NCBI GenBank assembly: GCA_038207625.1
Contig: JBBQZO010000029.1
Span: forward strand, 19,161 to 83,160
DNA: 64,000 nucleotides
Direction: 5' to 3'
Source of the DNA: JBBQZO01 sp038207625
GTDB lineage: Bacteria > Pseudomonadota > Gammaproteobacteria > Burkholderiales > Burkholderiaceae_D
This document shows positions 58,631 to 64,000 of the stretch, one piece after another; the stretch's first letter is position 1; every line of letters begins with the position of its first letter. Both the position numbers and the translations under genes were made by a program. The notes under the pieces are model-generated. The model saw only the letters and a list, made by a program, of their open reading frames with translations. It did no database searches and was not told the DNA's origin.

Positions 58631-60709
58631 TTAGGCGGCCACCTTCTCGACCTGCACCAGCGTGTCGTAGAAGGTGGGCGCGCGGCCCATGTCGGTGAGG
58701 CGCTGGCTGGTCACTTCGTTGACGTTCTTGCCGTCCGATGCGAGCTTTTTCCACCACACCGACAGCCCCACCACCAGCCCGGCGCGCGCCTTCGGCGTGA
58801 CGCGCGCGCGCGCCACGAACGAGCCGCGCGCGTTGAAGATGCGCACCATGTCGCCGTTGGCGACACCGCGCGCGGCGCTGTCATCCGGATGGATGTCCAG
58901 GTGCGGCTCGCCCTCGTTGGCGCGCAGGCTGGTGACGTTGACGAAGCTCGAATTGAGGAAATTGCGCGCCGGCGGCGAGATCATCGCCAGCGGATAGGTG
59001 GCCGCCAACAGCGGATTGCTGGCCACCGATTCGTACGGAGGGAGATGGGTCGGCAGCGGATCGAGGCCGTCACGCTGCATGCTCGCGGAGTAGAACTCGC
59101 ACTTGCCCGACGGCGTGGGAAAGCCCCCTTCGGCGAACGGCGCCTCCGGCATCACCAGCTTTTGCCAGCCGGTGCGCTTGAGCGACTCCCAATCGAAATG
59201 GATGGCGCGCGCGTCCTTGGCGTCGAACGCCTGCGCGGCCAACTGGTCGTCGCTCTCCTTGAAGCAGGGGTCGTCGAAACCCATGCGCGCGGCCAACAGG
59301 CGGAAGATTTCGGTGTTGGCCTTGGCCTGGCCCATCGGTGCGATCGCCGCGTTGTTGGCCATCATGTACAGGTGGCCGTAGGCACTGTGCGCGTCCACGT
59401 GTTCGAGCTGGGTGGTGGCCGGCAGCACGATGTCGGCGTAATCGGCGCTGTCGGTGAGGAAGTGCTCCAGCACGACGGTAAACAAGTCCTCGCGCAAGAA
59501 GCCCTGCATCACCTTGGCCGAATCGGGCGCGATCGCCAGCGGGTTGGCGTTGTAGACGACGATCGCCTCGATCTTGGGACCGAACTCGGGCGAGCTGTCG
59601 CGCAGCAGGTCGTCGCCGATGGTGGTCATGTTGATCGTGCGGGCCGGGCGCGGCTGCAGGTCGGGGCGCTGCAATTGGGTGCGGTTGGCCGGGAATGAAC
59701 CGGACGAGGACAGCAGCACGCCGCCGGCCGGATGGCGCCACGCGCCTACCAGCGCGGGCAGGCAGGCGATGGTGCGCACCGCCATGCCGCCGCCGCGCAC
59801 GCGCTGCACGCCGTAGTTGGTGCGGATCGCCACCGGTTCGCCGCGCCGCGCGCACTGGCCGTAGGCGCGCGCCAGTTCGACCACTTCGCCGACGCTGATG
59901 CCGCAGGTGTCGGCCGCGCGCTCGGGCGTCCATTCGGCGGCGCGCTGTTTCAGTTCCTCGAAGCCGAGCGTGTAGTTGGCGATGTAGTCCAGATCGAGCA
60001 GCTCTTCCTTGATCAGCACATGCATCATGCCCAGCGCCAGCGCGGCGTCGGTGCCGGGCAGCAGCGCGATGTGCTGGTGGCATTTTTCGGCCGTCAGCGA
60101 GCGGTACGGGTCAATCGCGATCAGCGTCGCGCCGTTGCGTTTGGCTTCCTGCGCACGGGTCCAGAAATGCAGGTTCGAGGCGATCGGATTGCCGCCCCAG
60201 ATGATGATCAGCTTGGCGTTCTGAAACTGCTCAAGGTCGGTGCCGATGGTGGCACCTATCGTGTATTTGTAACCGGTCACGCCGGCGGTGGCGCAAATGG
60301 TGCGGTCCAGCAGCGACGCCCCCAGCTGGTGGAAAAAACGCGCCGACATCGACTCGCCCTGGATCAGACCCATCGTGCCACAGTAGCTGTAGGGCAGGAT
60401 CGCCTGCGGCGCGCGCGCGGCGATCTCGCCCAGGCGCGTACTGATCGTGTCCAAAGCCTCGTCCCAGCTGATGGGCTCAAACTTGCCTTCGCCTTTTTTT
60501 CCCACCCGTTTCATCGGTGTCAACAAGCGCTCGGCGTGATAGGTGCGCTCGGCATAACGCGCCACCTTGGTGCACAACACGCCGGCGGTGGTGGGGTGCT
60601 CCGGGTCGCCCTTCACTTCGGTGGCCACGCCATCGGTGACGGTGATCAACAATGCGCAGGTATCGGGGCAGTCATGCGGGCAGGTGGCCCGAACGTGGGT
60701 GGTCGTCAT
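58631..60709 (-). CDS. Molybdopterin-dependent oxidoreductase, formate-dehydrogenase-like
   Basis: 692 residues. The N-terminal 4Fe-4S site is CPHDCPDTC with a later Cys in GVLCTKV. This is followed by the bis-MGD domains (YCGTMGLIQGESMSARFFH, WGGNPIASNLHFWTRAQEAK, GTDAALALGMMHVLIKE, IVLPATTQLEHVDAH). The C-terminal MGD-binding domain is EGEPHLDIHPDDSAARGVAN. There is no signal peptide or twin-arginine motif, so it is cytoplasmic. The substrate cannot be told: related proteins include formate dehydrogenases and thiosulfate/arsenite-type enzymes. Start chosen at 60709 over 60721. No accessory subunit gene is adjacent. Confidence 0.9.
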   Translation of the reverse strand: MTTTHVRATCPHDCPDTCALLITVTDGVATEVKGDPEHPTTAGVLCTKVARYAERTYHAERLLTPMKRVGKKGEGKFEPISWDEALDTISTRLGEIAARAPQAILPYSYCGTMGLIQGESMSARFFHQLGASLLDRTICATAGVTGYKYTIGATIGTDLEQFQNAKLIIIWGGNPIASNLHFWTRAQEAKRNGATLIAIDPYRSLTAEKCHQHIALLPGTDAALALGMMHVLIKEELLDLDYIANYTLGFEELKQRAAEWTPERAADTCGISVGEVVELARAYGQCARRGEPVAIRTNYGVQRVRGGGMAVRTIACLPALVGAWRHPAGGVLLSSSGSFPANRTQLQRPDLQPRPARTINMTTIGDDLLRDSSPEFGPKIEAIVVYNANPLAIAPDSAKVMQGFLREDLFTVVLEHFLTDSADYADIVLPATTQLEHVDAHSAYGHLYMMANNAAIAPMGQAKANTEIFRLLAARMGFDDPCFKESDDQLAAQAFDAKDARAIHFDWESLKRTGWQKLVMPEAPFAEGGFPTPSGKCEFYSASMQRDGLDPLPTHLPPYESVASNPLLAATYPLAMISPPARNFLNSSFVNVTSLRANEGEPHLDIHPDDSAARGVANGDMVRIFNARGSFVARARVTPKARAGLVVGLSVWWKKLASDGKNVNEVTSQRLTDMGRAPTFYDTLVQVEKVAA

Positions 60710-60888
60710 CAGGTGGTCCAAAAAAGCGGGCGGAGAAAGCGCTACTTTATACGATTCTGCGCAAGCCCATACGAACCGTACGGCATTCGCGATTCTCGCT
60801 TGAAAGAAGGGCTACAATGACAGTTCGTCACGCACAAGTTTGGCGCCACGAGCGCCGGCGCGCAGCGCGTACCAACCTGGAGATCCAG

Positions 60889-62082
60889 ATGAAGTTAGTC
60901 GAACCTATCATGGCCTTTCAGGCCGAACTGCAGCAGATCCGACGCGACCTGCATGCCCATCCCGAGCTGTGCTACGAGGAGCAGCGCACCGCCGACGTGG
61001 TGGCCGCCAAACTGACCGAATGGGGCATCCCTGTCGTGCGCGGGCTGGGCGTGACCGGTGTGGTCGGCATCATCAAGAATGGCAGCTCGACCCGCGCGAT
61101 CGGGCTGCGCGCCGACATGGACGCCTTGCCGATGCAGGAAATGAATCAATTCGAGCACGCCTCGCGCCATGCGGGAAAAATGCACGCCTGCGGCCACGAC
61201 GGCCACACGGCGATGCTGCTGGGTGCGGCCCACCACCTGGCCACCGAACGCCATTTCGACGGCACCGTGTATCTGATCTTTCAGCCGGCAGAAGAAGGCG
61301 GCGGCGGCGCGCGGCGCATGATCGCCGACGGCCTGTTCGAGAAATTCCCGATGCAGGCCGTGTACGGCATGCACAACTGGCCTGGCATCGCGGTGGGCGC
61401 CTTCGGCGTGCGCGCCGGCCCGATGATGGCGTCCTCCAACGAGTTCCACGTCGTCGTCAAGGGCAAGGGCGCGCACGCGGCCCAGCCGCACCGAGGCGTC
61501 GATCCGATCATGGTGGCGGTGCAGATCGCGCAGGCCTGGCAAACCATCATCTCGCGCGAGAAAAATCCGCTCGACACGGCCGTGCTGTCGATCACCCAGA
61601 TCCACGCCGGCAGCGCCACCAATGTCATTCCCGACGAGGCGACGCTGGTGGGCACGGTGCGCACCTTCACCACGCCGGTGCTGGACCTGATCGAGCAGCG
61701 CATGCGCGAACTGGCGCAGCACACGGCGGCCGGCTTTAACGCCGAGGTCGCGTTCACCTTCAAGCGCAACTATCCGCCGCTGGTCAACCACGCCAGGGAA
61801 ACTGCGTTCGCGCTGGAAGTGATGCGCGACGTGGTCGGCGCCGAGCAGGTCGACGCCGACGTCGAGCCGACGATGGGTGCCGAAGACTTCGCATATATGC
61901 TGCAGGACAAGCCCGGCTGCTACGTGTTCATCGGCAACGGCGACGGCGCGCATCGCTCCGGCGGGCACGGCCTGGGTCCCTGCCAATTACACAACGGCAG
62001 CTACGACTTCAACGACAACTTGCTGCCCATCGGCGCCAGCTTCTGGGTGCGCATGGCGGAGATGAGTCTGCCGCTGGCCTAG
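60889..62082 (+). CDS. M20D-family amidohydrolase (hippurate hydrolase / N-acyl-amino-acid type)
   Basis: 397 residues. Metal-binding motifs include GLRADMDALPMQE, HACGHDGHTAMLL (with the ligand His and Asp) and FQPAEEGGGGARRMI with the catalytic Glu. The dimerisation domain contains AHAAQPHRGVDPIMVAVQIA, and the C-terminal ligand is in GPCQLHNGSYDFND. It hydrolyses N-acylated amino acids or related amides in the cytoplasm. GGAG 6-7 bases before the ATG supports 60889; ORF extension upstream has no similarity. Divergent from the molybdoenzyme gene. It converges with the dehydrogenase gene at 62136, with 53 bases between. Confidence 0.94.
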   Translation: MKLVEPIMAFQAELQQIRRDLHAHPELCYEEQRTADVVAAKLTEWGIPVVRGLGVTGVVGIIKNGSSTRAIGLRADMDALPMQEMNQFEHASRHAGKMHACGHDGHTAMLLGAAHHLATERHFDGTVYLIFQPAEEGGGGARRMIADGLFEKFPMQAVYGMHNWPGIAVGAFGVRAGPMMASSNEFHVVVKGKGAHAAQPHRGVDPIMVAVQIAQAWQTIISREKNPLDTAVLSITQIHAGSATNVIPDEATLVGTVRTFTTPVLDLIEQRMRELAQHTAAGFNAEVAFTFKRNYPPLVNHARETAFALEVMRDVVGAEQVDADVEPTMGAEDFAYMLQDKPGCYVFIGNGDGAHRSGGHGLGPCQLHNGSYDFNDNLLPIGASFWVRMAEMSLPLA

Positions 62083-62135
62083 CCGAGATGAATCTGGCGC
62101 AGGCCAGGCCGAACGGCGCCTGCAGTCGATGCGGG

Positions 62136-63035
62136 CTAAGGCAACTGGTCCGGCACACTGCCTAGGCGCAGGCCGGGATTGAGGCGCTCGAGCGCCAGCA
62201 GCGCGGCGCTTTGGTCGGCCTGCGCGAACAGTTGGCCGATCGAGCGGTAGTGCTCGGTCACCAGCGCGCTCAGCGGCAGCGTCAAGCGCGCGTCGGCGGC
62301 GGCGGCGAGCACGTTGTCCATGTCCTTCAACTGGCTCTTCACCTGGCCGCCCGGCAAGAAGTTGCGCTCGAGCATACGCTGTCCGTGCACTTCCAGGATG
62401 CGGCTTTCGGCAAAGCCGCCGCGTATCGCATTGCGCACGGCAGCCGGATCGGCGCCCGCCGCCTGCGCCAGCAACAGCGCCTCGGCGACAATACTCAAGG
62501 TGCCGCCCACGATCAACTGATTGCACAGCTTGGCGACCTGGCCGCTGCCGGCCGGCCCCACCAAGGTCGGGCGCCCCATCGCCTGCAGTACCGGCTCGGC
62601 ACGCGCAAAGTCGTCCGCTGCGCCGCCGGCCATGATCGCCAGCGTCGCACCAGCCGCACCGGCCACGCCGCCGGACACGGGCGCGTCGAGAAAGCGCAGC
62701 CCCGCACCCGACAAACGCGCATGAAACGCCAGCGCCTCCGATTGCCGGGTCGAACTCATATCGATCCACAGCGTATCGGCCTGCATGGCCGGCAGCGCGG
62801 CGAGCATCACCGCGTCGACGGCCGGACCGTCGGCCAGCATCGAAATGACGATCTCGGCGCCACGCACCGCGTGGGCGACGCTTGGCGCGGGCAGCGCGCC
62901 GGCCGCGCGCAGTGCGTCGGCCTTGTCGGCTGTGCGGTTCCAGGCTGTCACCGCAAAGCCTGCGGCCAGCAGGCGGGCCGCCATCGGTGCGCCCATCAAA
63001 CCGATACCAAGAAACGCAATTGTCGGGCGTGTCAT
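62136..63035 (-). CDS. NAD(P)-dependent beta-hydroxyacid dehydrogenase (3-hydroxyisobutyrate-dehydrogenase family)
   Basis: 299 residues. The dinucleotide-binding loop is FLGIGLMGAPMAARL, the substrate motif DAPVSGGVAGAAGATLAIMA and the catalytic lysine lies in SGQVAKLCNQLIVGG. Such enzymes reduce or oxidise short beta-hydroxyacids (3-hydroxyisobutyrate, tartronate semialdehyde, glyoxylate or succinic semialdehyde); the sequence does not decide among these. I chose 63035 over 63038 because GAGGAG is better spaced. Gene stands alone. Confidence 0.93.
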   Translation of the reverse strand: MTRPTIAFLGIGLMGAPMAARLLAAGFAVTAWNRTADKADALRAAGALPAPSVAHAVRGAEIVISMLADGPAVDAVMLAALPAMQADTLWIDMSSTRQSEALAFHARLSGAGLRFLDAPVSGGVAGAAGATLAIMAGGAADDFARAEPVLQAMGRPTLVGPAGSGQVAKLCNQLIVGGTLSIVAEALLLAQAAGADPAAVRNAIRGGFAESRILEVHGQRMLERNFLPGGQVKSQLKDMDNVLAAAADARLTLPLSALVTEHYRSIGQLFAQADQSAALLALERLNPGLRLGSVPDQLP

Positions 63036-63162
63036 CATCACTCCTCGTGTAGCCGAAACCACAATTGTAACAACAGCGCTCGATCCACTCATGGCGCGGC
63101 TTCACCAGTACAATACGCGCCACGCAATATCGGCTATGTTCTCACTTCCTCAGAAAGCGACT

Positions 63163-63720
63163 ATGTACTTGACCAAAACTTCGCGGCGCCTGATCGCCGC
63201 TGCCTGCGCATTGCTCATTAGCCAATCGAGCTTTGCACGCGGCACCCTGATCGACGCCGAGTCGGTCGAATTTGCCACCGGCAATAAGACGCAGATGTTG
63301 CGCTTCGGCGCGCAATCGGACTGGAACGCACGCTGGTTCGCCGCGAACGGCAACCATCTGAGCGGTTACTGGGACGCCAGCGTGGCCCTGTGGCGCGGCA
63401 ACCAGTATCAGGACAAGCCGGGCGTGACCCAATCGATCACCGATCTCGGTTTTACGCCGGTGTTTCGCTTCCAGCATGACAACAAGAAAGGCATGTATGC
63501 AGAGGGCGGTATTGGCGTGCATCGCCTCTCCGAGCTGTATGACAACGACGGCCGGCGCCTGTCGACGCATTTCCAGTTCGGCGACCATCTGGGGATCGGC
63601 TATGTCTTCGACGAACAGTGGGAACTGGGTATGAAGCTCCAGCATTTCTCCAATGGTGGCTATCGGAAACCGAACAGCGGCGTGAACTTCGTCGAGATCA
63701 AAGCCAGCTACCATTTCTGA
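63163..63720 (+). CDS. pagL: Lipid A 3-O-deacylase, PagL family
   Basis: 185 residues with a signal peptide (RRLIAAACALLISQSSFARG). The mature protein is a small outer-membrane beta-barrel. The PagL signature lies near the end: KLQHFSNGGYRKPNSGVNFV contains the catalytic His and Ser with the Glu in EIKASYHF. It removes the 3-linked acyl chain of lipid A and thereby modulates endotoxin and permeability. An ATG at 63136 would put nine more residues before the signal peptide; I preferred 63163. The gene ends before a strong terminator and the 5S rRNA on the opposite strand. Confidence 0.9.
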   Translation: MYLTKTSRRLIAAACALLISQSSFARGTLIDAESVEFATGNKTQMLRFGAQSDWNARWFAANGNHLSGYWDASVALWRGNQYQDKPGVTQSITDLGFTPVFRFQHDNKKGMYAEGGIGVHRLSELYDNDGRRLSTHFQFGDHLGIGYVFDEQWELGMKLQHFSNGGYRKPNSGVNFVEIKASYHF

Positions 63721-63740
63721 CGCGTCAACCGCAGCACCCC

Positions 63741-63770
63741 AGCCCTTCGCTTCATCGAAGGGCTTTTTTT
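63741..63770 (+). terminator. Rho-independent terminator after pagL
   Basis: AGCCCTTCG, a 6-base loop, CGAAGGGCT and a T-run, 20 bases after the stop. Confidence 0.92.
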
Positions 63771-63804
63771 CGCCCATCGGTTTATCGTGACAAATATGCG
63801 GACG

Positions 63805-63837
63805 AAAAAAAACCCCCACATTTCTGCGGGGGCTTTT
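63805..63837 (-). terminator. Rho-independent terminator of the rRNA operon
   Basis: On the minus strand the stem CCCCCGC-agaaat-GTGGGGG is followed by eight T, 15-20 bases beyond the 3' end of the 5S rRNA. T residues also follow on the plus strand (GGGGGCTTTTT). Confidence 0.9.
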
Positions 63838-63848
63838 TCATATAACTA

Positions 63849-63962
63849 GCCTGACGATGACCTACTTTCACACTGGTTGCAGCACTATCATCGGCGTAAT
63901 ATCGTTTCACGGTCCTGTTCGGGATGGGAAGGGGTGGTACCGATTTACTATGGTCATCAGGC
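63849..63962 (-). rRNA. rrf: 5S ribosomal RNA
   Basis: The minus strand begins GCCTGATGACCATAGTAAAT and contains the conserved CCACCCCTTCCCATCCCGAA, the region TACGCCGATGATAGTGC and the end GTGAAAGTAGGTCATCGTCA, with terminal GCCTGA/TCAGGC pairing. Length about 114 nt is normal. It is the last gene of an rRNA operon transcribed towards lower coordinates. The 23S and 16S genes must lie beyond 64000. Confidence 0.97.
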
Positions 63963-64000
63963 ATAACTTGTAAAACTATTTGTTCCCAACCGGGCAACAA

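Overview
The window is high-GC (with A+T-richer islands) and is densely coded. It reads like a chromosome segment of a betaproteobacterium of the Oxalobacteraceae (Massilia / Duganella / Janthinobacterium type). This is inferred from three PEP-CTERM proteins, large numbers of TonB/TBDR, chemotaxis and c-di-GMP genes, a cyclic-glucan synthase, MocR and Lrp regulators, and a 5S rRNA whose sequence resembles the Burkholderiales form. No database search was possible, so the taxonomy is an inference.

Layout. 1-4340: tail of an FtsX/MacB-type ABC export operon, ending in a sigma-54 response regulator and its histidine kinase. 4378-6028: a tandem duplication in which promoter, PEP-CTERM gene and terminator were all copied. 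6106-9158: a spermidine-synthase-like protein, a periplasmic solute-binding protein and a membrane M48 protease fused to a pilin-like domain. 9562-17661: a TonB receptor, a divergent MocR regulator / flavin split-barrel pair, a secreted mono-haem protein and a solute-binding lipoprotein. The lipoprotein is translationally coupled to a diguanylate cyclase (to 19409). 19818-20291: a VOC-family protein.

20292-23055 is the accessory island. It holds a decayed RelE/HigB-HigA type toxin-antitoxin pair with one in-frame stop in each gene. Next to it is a signal-less glucosaminidase with a small exported partner, which looks like an antibacterial effector/immunity pair. Beyond that lie a 101-bp direct repeat, an orphan minus-strand gene tail ending in four exact-length 11-residue repeats, and a perfect 34-bp palindrome.

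23056-26554: a class C beta-lactamase-like hydrolase and an M1 aminopeptidase. 26739-35465: an 8.7-kb cyclic beta-1,2-glucan synthase gene (ndvB). 35706-38682: a cysteine desulfurase / degenerate persulfide-dioxygenase-like / rhodanese fusion, divergent from an Lrp-type regulator. 38802-45173: a chemoreceptor, a PEP-CTERM protein, a PD-(D/E)XK-like / peptidoglycan-binding membrane protein and a DUF885 peptidase. 45241-50745: an M14 carboxypeptidase with a small partner, and an operon of response regulator, ABC-type periplasmic binding protein and NarX-like kinase (a candidate three-component sensor). 51220-53694: a TonB protein, a solute-binding protein and a soluble protein with two TonB-C-like domains. 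53884-57338: two tandem fadD paralogues. 57489-63720: an aminopeptidase lipoprotein, a molybdopterin oxidoreductase, an M20 amidohydrolase, a beta-hydroxyacid dehydrogenase and a PagL-type lipid A deacylase. 63849-63962: 5S rRNA on the minus strand, the distal end of an rRNA operon that continues past the window.

No tRNA, CRISPR array, intact insertion sequence or prophage was seen. Regulatory sites are consensus matches made by eye and have lower confidence than the genes.
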